DNA of 64,000 nucleotides from Clostridia bacterium (lineage in GTDB: Bacteria; Bacillota; Clostridia; Peptostreptococcales; Acidaminobacteraceae), in contig JAGYOH010000006.1 of NCBI GenBank assembly GCA_018399635.1, positions 1 to 64,000 of the forward strand, written 5' to 3'. Shown piece by piece: positions 1 through 8,336 of the stretch; the stretch's first letter is position 1, and the number at the start of each line of letters is the position of its first letter. The translations under genes and the position numbers were made by a program. The notes under the pieces are model-generated. The model saw only the letters and a list, made by a program, of their open reading frames with translations, did no database searches and was not told the origin of the DNA.

Positions 1-12
1 GGCGTATTTGTC

Positions 13-26
13 TATAGTATACTATA
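13..26. promoter_or_regulatory. 14-bp perfect palindrome upstream of response regulator
   Basis: TATAGTATACTATA reads the same on both strands and lies about 90 bp before the response regulator start. It could be a dimeric regulator's operator or simply part of an AT-rich promoter. The window edge removes the upstream context. Confidence 0.3.
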
Positions 27-115
27 AACGTCAGTTACCCTCCACCTAAAGGTAGTGGGTTTCTGTGCCACAAATATTTATGAAAAAAGCCTTGCATAAT
101 ACATAGCGAAGTAGA

Positions 116-820
116 GTGATTCTTTTGAAAAAACATATCCTTGTTGTTGATGATGATTCGGCCATCGGCAAGCTCATCAAGCCCGCCCTGGACAAAAACG
201 GCTATCTGACCACGATACTCACCTCGGGGGAAGAGGCTCTCTTGTTGATGGACCGGACCCCTATCGACGCCGCCATCCTTGACATTGTCCTGCCCGGCAT
301 CGACGGTCTCGAGGTCCTCAAGAGGATTCGCGAGCATCCACGCTACAAGGCCCTGCCTGTCATCATCCTTTCCTCTAAAGACAGTGAAATCGAAACAGTC
401 CTCGGCCTTGAAATGGGAGCGGACGACTATCTTTTCAAGCCCCTTCGCTACCATGAACTCCTGGCCAGGTTGAAAAAGTTGATTTCACGCAGTGCCTTCG
501 TCCCCCCTGACAGGGCCGGTCACCTGGCCCGTTTCGGAATGGCAATCGACCTGGAATCAAGGATTGTCACGGGAAAGAAGGGTGAAATCGCCTTGACCTA
601 TCTGGAATTCGAACTCCTCAGCCTGCTGGCAAATCACCCTGGCAGGGTTTTCACCCGGGACAACCTTCTCGACGCCATCTGGCATGAAGACCAGTTCAAT
701 GAAACCCGCACGGTGGATGTCCACATTCGTCGCCTGCGCAAAAAACTAGAGGAAAACGATATCCACCCCGGTATCATTCAAACTGTCCGGGGTGTCGGAT
801 ACCGCATGGCCTCTGTGTGA
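116..820 (+). CDS. OmpR/PhoB-family DNA-binding response regulator
   Basis: The protein has 234 residues, the usual length for an OmpR-family two-component regulator. A receiver domain (about residues 6-120) has the acidic pocket DDD at 12-14, the likely phosphoacceptor Asp56 in the string AAILDIVLPGIDG, and the conserved Lys108 in DYLFKPL. A C-terminal winged helix (about 135-232) contains the typical TYLEFELLSLLANHPGRVFTR and VDVHIRRLRKKLE segments. The GTG at 116 or the TTG at 125 could be the start; both have only a weak ribosome site. No histidine kinase gene lies next to it and a terminator follows, so it appears orphan within the window. Its target is unknown. Confidence 0.92.
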   Translation: MILLKKHILVVDDDSAIGKLIKPALDKNGYLTTILTSGEEALLLMDRTPIDAAILDIVLPGIDGLEVLKRIREHPRYKALPVIILSSKDSEIETVLGLEMGADDYLFKPLRYHELLARLKKLISRSAFVPPDRAGHLARFGMAIDLESRIVTGKKGEIALTYLEFELLSLLANHPGRVFTRDNLLDAIWHEDQFNETRTVDVHIRRLRKKLEENDIHPGIIQTVRGVGYRMASV

Positions 821-862
821 GGCATCAGAATCGTCAAAGTCCTGTCCTGAAAGCTGCCAGTC

Positions 863-887
863 CCGCCCTTTAGTGGCGGTTTTTTTT
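863..887 (+). terminator. Rho-independent terminator after response regulator
   Basis: Stem CCGCC (863-867) pairs with GGCGG (875-879) across a 7-base loop and is followed by eight T residues. It ends the plus-strand transcript of the response regulator. Confidence 0.8.
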
Positions 888-943
888 GCTCCGGGCCACC
901 GCCGCCTTCCTTTCCGTCAATGCCTCTGGCGACCACCGATGTC

Positions 944-1357
944 TTAGAACTTTCTGTCCAGAAACTTCTTGATGGTGAGTCTGTTCTGCTTTTCCTTGTA
1001 CTCGTAATGCATGTCATCCATCAGGCTTTTCACCATCAGGATGCCCAGGCCTCCGACCTCCCGCTCTTCCAGATCGAGATTCACATCGATGGCAGGCTGT
1101 TCGAAGGGATTGAAGGGTGCCCCTTCATCGATGAAGGTGATCGAAACATAGTCCACCCCGTCCTCAAAGGCGATTTCCAGTTCCCCTTCTCCGTCGTCAT
1201 AAGCGTAATTCATGACATTGACAATGATTTCCTCACAGGCGGTAACCACCTTGATGATCGATTTCCGCTCGAATTCTTTTTCTTCCAGTTGTTCTTCAAT
1301 AAAGGCGGCGCACATTTCATAGTTCTCGATTTTGGCCTTGACTCTTAATTTTTTCAA
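944..1357 (-). CDS. RsbW/SpoIIAB-like serine kinase (HATPase) anti-sigma-type regulator
   Basis: This 137-residue protein is a GHKL-fold ATPase of the anti-sigma serine kinase type. The N box is visible in EEIIVNVMNYAY, the G1 box in FIDEGAPFNP and the G2 box in GGLGILMVKSLMDD. Such proteins bind a sigma factor or other target and phosphorylate a STAS antagonist. The gene is last in the minus-strand block, directly downstream of a STAS gene and beyond the peptide exporter. No sigma factor gene is adjacent, so its target is not known. The sigma factor at 37.7 kb has its own RsbW, which makes a separate target possible. Confidence 0.88.
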   Translation of the reverse strand: MKKLRVKAKIENYEMCAAFIEEQLEEKEFERKSIIKVVTACEEIIVNVMNYAYDDGEGELEIAFEDGVDYVSITFIDEGAPFNPFEQPAIDVNLDLEEREVGGLGILMVKSLMDDMHYEYKEKQNRLTIKKFLDRKF

Positions 1358-1393
1358 GGGTTATTCACTCCTGCCTTGGCATGACTCCAAGTT

Positions 1394-1696
1394 TTACGAA
1401 ATAGTTAGAATCCCGGAAAAACCTGTAATGTCGAAAACCTCCTTGACGGATTCGTTGGCATTGACGATTTCGAGTGCCGTCCCGAGGGATTTGACTTTTT
1501 TCTGTGCGGTCAACAGCACCCTGAGTCCCGCACTGCTGATGTACTCCAACTCTCGAAAATCAAAAATCAGACTGAGGGCCTCGCCTTCGAACAGATGACC
1601 CAGCTCGGTGGCCAGCTGGCTGCTGGTCACCGTATCCAGTCTTCCTTCAAGCTCTAAACGAGCCAGATTCCCTTCCATGGTAGTGGTGATTTTCAT
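1394..1696 (-). CDS. STAS-domain anti-anti-sigma factor
   Basis: The protein is about 100 residues, a single STAS domain like SpoIIAA/RsbV. The segment YISSAGLRVLL carries the expected phosphorylatable serine (Ser54 or Ser55 from the chosen start). The start at 1696 was chosen because AAGGAGG lies 9 bases upstream; another ATG two codons earlier sits too close to that site. The gene lies between a double-glycine peptide gene and the RsbW-like ATPase. Together with the SpoIIE-type phosphatase at 9.0-10.9 kb it completes a partner-switching trio wrapped around the exporter genes. Confidence 0.9.
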   Translation of the reverse strand: MKITTTMEGNLARLELEGRLDTVTSSQLATELGHLFEGEALSLIFDFRELEYISSAGLRVLLTAQKKVKSLGTALEIVNANESVKEVFDITGFSGILTIS

Positions 1697-1716
1697 GGGC
1701 ATATTCCTCCTTGAAT

Positions 1717-1998
1717 TTACTTTCTTTCGTTCACGGACAGGTTGCAGACCATGTAGGTGCCTTCCCAGCTCTTGTACCGGCAGTAGCTGCAGCATTTCGT
1801 CCCCCTCATGCCGGGATCGACACCCTCCCTGATTTCAAACCCTTCGCAACTGTAAGACCCGGTCACGATGCGTTTTCCGCTGACAGGAGACTGAGTGCCT
1901 CCGGTCACGGTATCGAGATCGTGTTCCGAGAGGGTTGCCGAAGGCTCAGGCTGGTTGTTTTTTTGACTGTCCCCTTTGAACTTCTTTTGCTGGTCCAT
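1717..1998 (-). CDS. Double-glycine leader peptide, cysteine-rich (exporter substrate candidate)
   Basis: The 93-residue product has a short hydrophilic leader ending in LSEHDLDTVTGG (residues 23-34), the double-glycine motif cut by C39-type exporters. The 59-residue remainder holds five cysteines (51, 69, 70, 73, 85). The part C70-x2-C73-x-Y75 followed by Y82-x-V-C85 resembles the end of the product at 8337-8732. AAAGGAGG lies 11 bases before the ATG. The gene follows the second ABC transporter and precedes the STAS gene. The leader is much shorter than the Nif11-like leaders of the other candidates. The mature activity is unknown. Confidence 0.75.
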   Translation of the reverse strand: MDQQKKFKGDSQKNNQPEPSATLSEHDLDTVTGGTQSPVSGKRIVTGSYSCEGFEIREGVDPGMRGTKCCSYCRYKSWEGTYMVCNLSVNERK

Positions 1999-2014
1999 TT
2001 TCCCTGGTCCTCCT

Positions 2015-4192
2015 TTACAGGATTTGTCGCTTTGCCAGTTCGAAAAAGGCTCCCTTTCGAGCCATCAGTGTCTCAAAATCCCCTTCTTCCACGCATCTGC
2101 CCTTGTCCAACACGATGATCCTGTCACAGTGGCGAATCGTCGACAACCGGTGGGCGATGACAAGCCTGGTGCCTTTGAGAGATTCAAGACTCCCGGCGAC
2201 ATGCTTCTGGGTGACGTTGTCCAGGGCCGAAGTCGCCTCGTCGAAGAAAATGATCTTCGGTTTTGCCACCAGGGCGCGGGCGATGAGCAGTCGTTGACGC
2301 TGTCCTCCCGACACACCGCCACTCCCCTCACTGATCAGGGTGTGCATTCCCATGGGCATGGCCTCGATTTCCTGGTCCACCCCTGCGAGTCTGGCCGCCT
2401 CCCAGGCGTCATCCAGGGTCTTCCAGGGTGCCGTCACGATGATGTTGGAAAAAATATCCCCGGGAAACAGCCTGCCGTTCTGCAGGGACACGCCGATGTT
2501 CTGCCGGGTCGACTGGAGATCCAGGCTTTCCAGATCATGGCCGTCGTAGTAGATCGCCCCGGTTTCCGGTTTTTCAAAACCCAGCAACAGCCGCATGAGG
2601 GTGGACTTGCCGCTGCCGGTCTTGCCTACAATGGCCACGTACTCCCCCCTGCGGACCTTGAAACTCAATGCGTCGATGATGACAGGACCGTCGGGATCAT
2701 AGCGGAAGGTGACCTCGTTGACCTCGAAATTCCCGGATAGGGCGGTCACGATACGCTTGTTCTCCGACTGCTCAGGGAGAGTTGCCATGATCGGACGGGC
2801 CATTTCCAGGAGGGGCCGGATGCTTGCCACGCTGGATGCAATGCCTCCCAGGGCCATGGTGGCACTGCTCACCGCGCCATAGGCGATTGAGAAGGCGATA
2901 TAATCCGCCGCAGAGATGCCGGATCGACCCGCCAGGAAGTAGAGCAGCAGGGTCCCCGTCATGGTGATCAGGGTGGAAACCGCCATTTTATAGCGCCTGA
3001 CGGGGGGTGGCGAATACTGTCGTTTTCCCAGTTTCGCATACAGGGACGCCCATTTGGCAAAGGCCCTTTTCTCCGCCCCGGCGAGCTTGATCTTCTGGAC
3101 GCCGCTCAGCAGGGCGTAGACAAGCCCTGACAGCTCGGCCGACAGGTTCATCCGGATTCTCATGCTCTTCACTTCCATCAGGGTCGTCATCAAGGTGTAG
3201 GCCAGGGAGACGCCGATGACTGTCAATCCGGGCATCACGAGAACCGGCGCATAGTTGACCATCTGAAAAATATAGACGAAGGAAAACAGGGCCGTCAGTC
3301 CCGTGGTCAACACCCCGCCGGACAGCAGGGTGGCCAGGTTGTTGATGCTCATCACACGGCTGCTCAGTTCCCCTGCGGAATACTGCTTGAAAAAGGAGGT
3401 GGGCAGACTGAAAATCCTCATCATGATGGCGATCTGGACAAAATTCGCCTTGTCCTGAAACCTCGCCAGCAGCAGGCTCCGGGTCATGCCGAAAATAGTC
3501 GTTCCAATCCCCACCCCGACCATCAGGATGGCGATGGGGAGGATATTCCCCTGGATGCCCGATGGAATGATGCCGTCGAAAATCTGTTTGTTGATAAAGG
3601 GAGTGAAGAGGCCCAGCAGGGCAATGACCAGACTGACCGCCATGACAAAAAGGACGTCATTCAAACTGATGCTTTTCATCATATAGTGCCCTATATCGAT
3701 GAGTTTGAGGGCTCTGGCCGGCAGAGGCCGGTAAAAACTGAAGCCCTCCCGCTCGATCTGCCTGGCGGTTTCCTGGTTGATCTTGATGGTTTTCCCCGTG
3801 GTCGGATCCCTATACCCGTAGCCGGACAATTTTCCCGGCATGATGGCGACGGTGACCCCCTCTTTCGTGCTGGCCAGTATGGCCCCGTTGGCATCCTTCC
3901 ACCACTCACCCAGCAGTTCCACCCTCCGCCGCATGATGCCCGTCGGTCGAAGCATGTATTCGAACCGGGCATCCAGGTCCGTGATGTATTCCGGCACCGC
4001 CGCTGCCGTGGCCCCGTAATGGCCCAGAATCTCCTCGAGAGCGCTTTTGATCAGCTGTTCCTTCTCCCTCCGGGTCCCCCCGCGGGTGGCCATTCCCAAA
4101 ACTGATGCCAGGTCTGAAAAGGCCTCTTCAAACATCCTTTGGTCGTTCTGCCTTCGCGTATTCAATTGTTCATCAAATATGTTGAAATCCAT
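2015..4192 (-). CDS. NHLM-type peptide exporter, ABC permease/ATPase without peptidase
   Basis: The protein has 725 residues. The first 150 or so are soluble and lack the Cys/His/Asp of a C39 peptidase. Then come about six membrane segments (roughly 175-450) and an ATPase domain with Walker A GKTGSGKSTLMRLL, signature VSGGQRQRLLIARAL and Walker B IIFFDEATSALD. This matches the second ABC protein of the nitrile-hydratase-leader/Nif11 peptide export systems (NHLM ABC2). The gene starts about 50 bp after the peptidase-bearing ABC gene, so the two probably form a heterodimer or act together at the membrane. The ribosome site is weak. Confidence 0.88.
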   Translation of the reverse strand: MDFNIFDEQLNTRRQNDQRMFEEAFSDLASVLGMATRGGTRREKEQLIKSALEEILGHYGATAAAVPEYITDLDARFEYMLRPTGIMRRRVELLGEWWKDANGAILASTKEGVTVAIMPGKLSGYGYRDPTTGKTIKINQETARQIEREGFSFYRPLPARALKLIDIGHYMMKSISLNDVLFVMAVSLVIALLGLFTPFINKQIFDGIIPSGIQGNILPIAILMVGVGIGTTIFGMTRSLLLARFQDKANFVQIAIMMRIFSLPTSFFKQYSAGELSSRVMSINNLATLLSGGVLTTGLTALFSFVYIFQMVNYAPVLVMPGLTVIGVSLAYTLMTTLMEVKSMRIRMNLSAELSGLVYALLSGVQKIKLAGAEKRAFAKWASLYAKLGKRQYSPPPVRRYKMAVSTLITMTGTLLLYFLAGRSGISAADYIAFSIAYGAVSSATMALGGIASSVASIRPLLEMARPIMATLPEQSENKRIVTALSGNFEVNEVTFRYDPDGPVIIDALSFKVRRGEYVAIVGKTGSGKSTLMRLLLGFEKPETGAIYYDGHDLESLDLQSTRQNIGVSLQNGRLFPGDIFSNIIVTAPWKTLDDAWEAARLAGVDQEIEAMPMGMHTLISEGSGGVSGGQRQRLLIARALVAKPKIIFFDEATSALDNVTQKHVAGSLESLKGTRLVIAHRLSTIRHCDRIIVLDKGRCVEEGDFETLMARKGAFFELAKRQIL

Positions 4193-4241
4193 CGAAACAA
4201 CCCCGCCTTCGATTTTCTGTTGGTTCCCTGGTTTTCAGGGC

Positions 4242-6380
4242 TTATTCACTCGTGACAAGTTCGGTGTATTTCCCGCCCAGGGCGTACAACTGATCATGGG
4301 TCCCCCGCTCCACCACGACCCCCCGGTCCAGGACCAGGATTTCATCACAATCTCTGATCGTCGACAAGCGGTGGGCGATGACGATGCAGGTCGCACCGAT
4401 GTTTCGAATATTGTTCATGACCTCTTCCTCCGTCTTGGCGTCCAGAGCGCTGGTCGCCTCGTCAAGAATGATGATGGTGGGCTCCTGGGCCAGTACCCGG
4501 GCAATCTCGATCCGCTGCTGCTGACCTCCGGAAAAGTTCTTGCCCCCCTCTTGAAGAAGACTGTCATACCCTTGATTCCGGGTGATGATGGCTTCGTGGA
4601 TATCCGCATCCCGGGCGGCCATGATCACGGCGAAGTCCTCGATGGAGGCGTCCCACAGACGGATGTTGTTGGCCACGGTATCCTCGAAAAGGGTGATGTC
4701 CTGATCGACCATGGCCAGGGAATTCTTGAAGATGTAGTCGGAGTGTTCCTGTCGTTTTTTCCCGTCGAAACGCAATTCACCGCTCCAGGGGTCGTAGAGG
4801 CCGGCGATCAGTTTTGCCAGTGTTGATTTGCCGCTGCCGCTGCCGCCGACAAAGGCGACGGTCGAACCGGGCTTCAAGGAAACGGAGAAATCCCTGATCA
4901 GGGGTTCCGACAGGCGGTTGTAGCCGAAGGTCAGGTTCTTGATTTCAATTTCACCTGCCAGTTTTCCTGCGGAAAGATCCTCCACCTGTCCCTCAAGGGT
5001 ATCCGTCTGGTAATCCATGACGTCCTGAACCCGTTCCATGGAGGACCGCATGGTAATGAAACCCTGGCCGACGCCGATCAGTTGATTCACCGGTGACATG
5101 AAGGATCCCAGAAATCCCTGGAAGGCCAGAAGCATACCGATGGTGAAATCTCCCTCCATGATGAAATAGACACCGATCATGAGGATGGCGATGCTGGTCA
5201 CTTGTTGCAGAAATTGGGGAATCGTATTGTAGTAAAGGTCGAAAACGGTGTTTTTCACCCGGGCGTTGTGGTCCTTGACGAAGTAACCCGCCCAGCGCTC
5301 GAAGAATCCACGCTCCGCCCCCGCCGCCTTGATGGTTTCAATCATCATGATGCCGGACATGGTCACCCCGGCCAGTTTGCCGCCACTGGCCTGGAGGGAC
5401 CGGCTCAGATCCACCTGTTTTCTGGCTGAATAACGCATCACCGCCATGTTGAGAAGGGCCGCCCCCAGGCCGATCAGGGTCAGTATGACGCTGTACTGGA
5501 GCATGATGGTCAGATAGATAACCAGCAGCACCACGTTCATGAAGACCGGGGCCAGTTGGCGGATCAAGGTGCTGGCGATCTGTTCATTGGAGGAGAGACG
5601 GGACACGATATCCCCGGCATATCGCTGGGAGAAGAACTCCACGGGCAGCCTCAGAACGTGCCACATGAACTGGGAATTGGCCGTAATGGCGAATCTTCCT
5701 TCAATCCGAAGCCAATAGTGGGCCTCGATGACTCCCACCACGAACTGGAAAAGGATCAAGAGGAAAAAGGCCAGGACAAAGGGAAGGAGCCATTCCGGGT
5801 TCTTTCCCGACAGGATGTAATCCATGAACACCTTTGAAAACAGCGGACTCACCACGCCGATGAAGGCCACCAGAATCCCCGTGAACACCACGAAGGCGAA
5901 GGCCGACAGGGTCCCCTCCAGCCGTTTTCTGGCAAATTCCAGAACACTCGGCGGCTTTCCCTGGGGAACAAAATCCTTTCCCTTCTCGAACTGCAGGACG
6001 ATTCCCGTGAAGGAGCGGTCGAATTCCTCCATGGGCACCTCCACGGTGCCTCTGGCGGGATCATTGATCACCGCCTTGTCTTTCTTGTAGCCGTTGAAGA
6101 CGACAAAATGATTGAAGTTCCAGTGAATGATGGCAGGGAGTGGCATCTGGGAAAGCATCCGGGGCTCCATGCGGAATCCCATGGCCTTGAGTCCGTAGAC
6201 CCGGGCGGCCCGGACAATGCTCTTGGCACTCGAACCGTCCCGGGACACCCCCAGATCGGCACGGACCTTCTCCAGGGGAAGCCATTTCCCGTGATAGGCC
6301 AGGACCATGCACAGGGCAGCCGCCCCGCATTCCAGCGCTTCCATTTGAAGAACCACCGGCACCTTGGCGATTTTAGCCAT
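4242..6380 (-). CDS. NHLM-type peptide exporter with C39 leader peptidase
   Basis: This 712-residue protein joins three parts. An N-terminal C39 peptidase (about 1-135) shows catalytic Cys18 in ALECGAAAL, His91 in WNFNHFVVF and Asp107 in INDPARG. A six-helix permease region covers about 160-430. A C-terminal ATPase has Walker A GGSGSGKSTLAKL, signature FSGGQQQRIEIARVL and Walker B TIIILDEATSALD. The family cuts leaders after Gly-Gly and exports the rest. It lies between the short HlyD-like adaptor and the second ABC gene and should process the double-glycine peptides encoded on both sides of it. Confidence 0.93.
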   Translation of the reverse strand: MAKIAKVPVVLQMEALECGAAALCMVLAYHGKWLPLEKVRADLGVSRDGSSAKSIVRAARVYGLKAMGFRMEPRMLSQMPLPAIIHWNFNHFVVFNGYKKDKAVINDPARGTVEVPMEEFDRSFTGIVLQFEKGKDFVPQGKPPSVLEFARKRLEGTLSAFAFVVFTGILVAFIGVVSPLFSKVFMDYILSGKNPEWLLPFVLAFFLLILFQFVVGVIEAHYWLRIEGRFAITANSQFMWHVLRLPVEFFSQRYAGDIVSRLSSNEQIASTLIRQLAPVFMNVVLLVIYLTIMLQYSVILTLIGLGAALLNMAVMRYSARKQVDLSRSLQASGGKLAGVTMSGIMMIETIKAAGAERGFFERWAGYFVKDHNARVKNTVFDLYYNTIPQFLQQVTSIAILMIGVYFIMEGDFTIGMLLAFQGFLGSFMSPVNQLIGVGQGFITMRSSMERVQDVMDYQTDTLEGQVEDLSAGKLAGEIEIKNLTFGYNRLSEPLIRDFSVSLKPGSTVAFVGGSGSGKSTLAKLIAGLYDPWSGELRFDGKKRQEHSDYIFKNSLAMVDQDITLFEDTVANNIRLWDASIEDFAVIMAARDADIHEAIITRNQGYDSLLQEGGKNFSGGQQQRIEIARVLAQEPTIIILDEATSALDAKTEEEVMNNIRNIGATCIVIAHRLSTIRDCDEILVLDRGVVVERGTHDQLYALGGKYTELVTSE

Positions 6381-6397
6381 TCTCCCACCTGCCTGAC

Positions 6398-6976
6398 CTA
6401 TCGCAACAGCAATTCATAAGGCTTTCTCTCCTTCGTGATGACGGCAATATTGACATAAGCACCCTTGCTGATTTCAATTTCGCGGCCCAGAGGACTCGAC
6501 CACTTGAGTTCACCCTGGTCCATCTGGTAGCTGATCGTGATGGCTACGGGGTTGCCCTCGGGGATGAGGCTTTCCACCCACTGCAGGCTGCCGAAGGTGC
6601 CTAGAATCTCCTCCTCCATCACCGGGGTCTGGCCGATGGACCGGATGACCCCCAGGGCATAGCCGTATTCCTCCCGCGGGGCGTATTCCGGTGAAAGCTG
6701 GGCCGTCATGCCCTCCCGCATTCGCTTGGCGACCTCCATGGGGACATAGGCATAGATCATCTGCTCCGCCGTTGCCCCCTCATAGGCGATTCCCTTGATC
6801 TTGACGGTTTCAGGAATCGTACCGATGACGGCCCAGATTCCCACTGAAATGATCAGGGCGAAGAGGGCGATCAAGAGCAGCCAGATGCCGCCATTTGTCA
6901 CCTTGACATATTCATTCAACTGCTCCGGGGAAGAAATCTTCTCCAGGGAACTCTTTCTAAAGATGCTGTTTTCCAT
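6398..6976 (-). CDS. Short HlyD-like secretion adaptor of NHLM exporter
   Basis: The start at 6976 gives a 192-residue protein. It has GGAAGGTGGGG just upstream and a family-like N-terminus (SLEKISSPEQLNEYVKV) before one membrane helix at about 31-52. The rest is a small extracytoplasmic beta domain. Canonical HlyD adaptors are roughly twice as long because of a coiled-coil hairpin, and no such hairpin is visible. The short form fits a single-membrane cell where no outer channel must be reached. The start overlaps the end of the candidate gene at 6957-7259 by 20 bp. Confidence 0.8.
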   Translation of the reverse strand: MENSIFRKSSLEKISSPEQLNEYVKVTNGGIWLLLIALFALIISVGIWAVIGTIPETVKIKGIAYEGATAEQMIYAYVPMEVAKRMREGMTAQLSPEYAPREEYGYALGVIRSIGQTPVMEEEILGTFGSLQWVESLIPEGNPVAITISYQMDQGELKWSSPLGREIEISKGAYVNIAVITKERKPYELLLR

Positions 6977-7259
6977 TGGCCCCACCTTCCGTGATTGATT
7001 CGATTTGATTCCCGCAATGACAGGCCGGACCGATGAATCCGCCGGTGGCGAAGGACCGTTCAACCTGCGACAAGTCCACGACACCCAGGGAATCCTCACC
7101 GGAAGCATGAATGCGGACCACCCGTGAATCGGAAATCCGGCGGCTGGCAAAAATGCTTTCAACCCCCGTCTGTCGCTGCAGGTTCGAAAAGGTTCCCTGC
7201 ACCTTTTCAAAGTGGTCATTGCGCTGTCTTGTCTTCAAGAGTGCCTCACAGGCTTCCAC
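6957..7259 (-). CDS. Possible small protein with degenerate double-glycine motif
   Basis: This open frame of 100 codons starts with GTG and overlaps the adaptor start by 20 bp. Its composition looks more like a real protein than the competing frame, which is rich in Arg and Pro. Near the end it has LSQVERSFATGG (residues 63-74), which lines up with the double-glycine motifs of the neighbouring peptides, followed by a 26-residue tail containing Cys-His-Cys. The first 60 residues are not recognised. It lies in the same frame as the upstream peptide gene, just after that gene's TAG stop, and has only a poor ribosome site. It could be a precursor, a coupled gene or a gene remnant. Confidence 0.45.
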   Translation of the reverse strand: MEACEALLKTRQRNDHFEKVQGTFSNLQRQTGVESIFASRRISDSRVVRIHASGEDSLGVVDLSQVERSFATGGFIGPACHCGNQIESITEGGANGKQHL

Positions 7260-7280
7260 ATTGACGCCCCGGCTTCTTCC

Positions 7281-7637
7281 CTAGACCGGAAGGTTGGTGA
7301 AATAACCCGCTTTACAGTAGACGATGGGTCTTCGGTTGATCTTGTCATATCCTGTGCGCAATTCCGGGCACATGTTGATGCCGCAGTGCAGGATGCTGAA
7401 GGATTGCAGGCAGTCCGTCGGCGCGGCCCCCCCGGTCACTTGAACCAGCTCCTCCTCCGACAAAATTCCCGGAGGCTTTTCATCCACCTCTGATTTCCAC
7501 TCGGCTTCGGTAAATTCAAACCCCTCTTCCCTGGCCAGGGCCACAATGGCCGTGACGGTTTCAGCCTGAAGAAATTTCTCCCTCAAGGCTTCGTCGGCCT
7601 TCATTCCCATGACAAAGGTCACGATGTTTTCTGTCAT
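7281..7637 (-). CDS. Nif11-type leader peptide, cysteine-rich exporter substrate candidate
   Basis: From the ATG at 7637 (AAAGGAGTGAAGAAG upstream) the product has 118 residues. The first 70 form a Nif11-like leader (MTENIVTFVMGM, then AREEGFEFTEAEW) that ends in LSEEELVQVTGG. The 48-residue tail has four cysteines at 76, 85, 90 and 108. Nif11-type leaders are known from families of ribosomally made peptides exported by NHLM-type transporters. No modification enzyme is encoded nearby, so whether the tail is modified, disulfide-bonded or metal-binding cannot be told. Confidence 0.85.
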   Translation of the reverse strand: MTENIVTFVMGMKADEALREKFLQAETVTAIVALAREEGFEFTEAEWKSEVDEKPPGILSEEELVQVTGGAAPTDCLQSFSILHCGINMCPELRTGYDKINRRPIVYCKAGYFTNLPV

Positions 7638-7708
7638 CTTCTTCACTCCTTTAATCATTTCCAGCCGGACCCGACACTTGTCGAGCCGCTGCACACACCG
7701 GTCTCGTC

Positions 7709-7742
7709 GCTCCCCGGGTCCCTCAGGTCGTCACCGGGGAGC
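7709..7742 (-). promoter_or_regulatory. GC-rich hairpin between peptide genes
   Basis: GCTCCCCG (7709-7716) pairs with CGGGGAGC (7735-7742) in the roughly 195-bp gap before the Nif11-type gene. There is no T-run, so it is not a typical terminator. It could be an mRNA processing or stability element that sets unequal expression of the peptide genes. Confidence 0.35.
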
Positions 7743-7832
7743 CGGTGGTTTCACAAGACATGCCTTCGACCTATTTTGAAACCTCAATCTTCACCAGGCG
7801 GTCCTCCGCCAGCCACTCTTGACGACCCTCTC

Positions 7833-8219
7833 CTAAGGGAAGAAATGCTCGATTTCTCGTCGAATGCCGACGTTGCTGTGGCCCGTCGCGTTTCTGTGGG
7901 CCATGAGCAGCTCTCCGGCCTTCAACAAGCCTCCATCCGACTGCGTGAGCCTGACCGTTCTGCTCCACCCGCAATCCGTGCATTCACAAATATAACGCTC
8001 CTCGAAATTGTAACTCCCCTGGCCCCCCGCTATCTCCTCGAGGTCCTCCTCGGACAAGACTTCGGCTGATTCCTGAAGATCCTCCGGCTGCAGAACAAGC
8101 CCCGCCGCCTTGGCAACAGCGGATTTTTCATCGAGGCTCCCGGCCTGATTGAACTGCCTTAAAAAATCCTCATCCTCATTCATTTTCTTGATCAAGGCTT
8201 TCATTCTTTCCTTTGACAT
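7833..8219 (-). CDS. Nif11-type leader peptide with C2H2-like core
   Basis: The 128-residue product has a Nif11-like leader (1-66) ending LSEEDLEEIAGG. Its 62-residue core contains C78, C80-x2-C83, then H108-x5-H114, the spacing of a classic C2H2 zinc finger, followed by a basic, aromatic tail. GGAGGAATAATCA precedes the ATG. The gene is the second small gene after the phosphatase in the minus-strand block. A zinc-binding exported peptide is an inference from the spacing alone; disulfides among the cysteines are an alternative. Confidence 0.83.
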   Translation of the reverse strand: MSKERMKALIKKMNEDEDFLRQFNQAGSLDEKSAVAKAAGLVLQPEDLQESAEVLSEEDLEEIAGGQGSYNFEERYICECTDCGWSRTVRLTQSDGGLLKAGELLMAHRNATGHSNVGIRREIEHFFP

Positions 8220-8336
8220 TGATTATTCCTCCAGACAAGTCGGTCTATTGTTGGTGATTGCCTTCATTTTCCTGCTCCTGATTTACAGACTTCCCGCCGG
8301 CAGGATTCCCTTTCAACCCTCTTCTCCCATTCAGGC

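Noticed and set aside
35-454. Open frame antisense to the response regulator
   Set aside because: It overlaps a clear receiver domain in the opposite strand, has no ribosome site and no family features.
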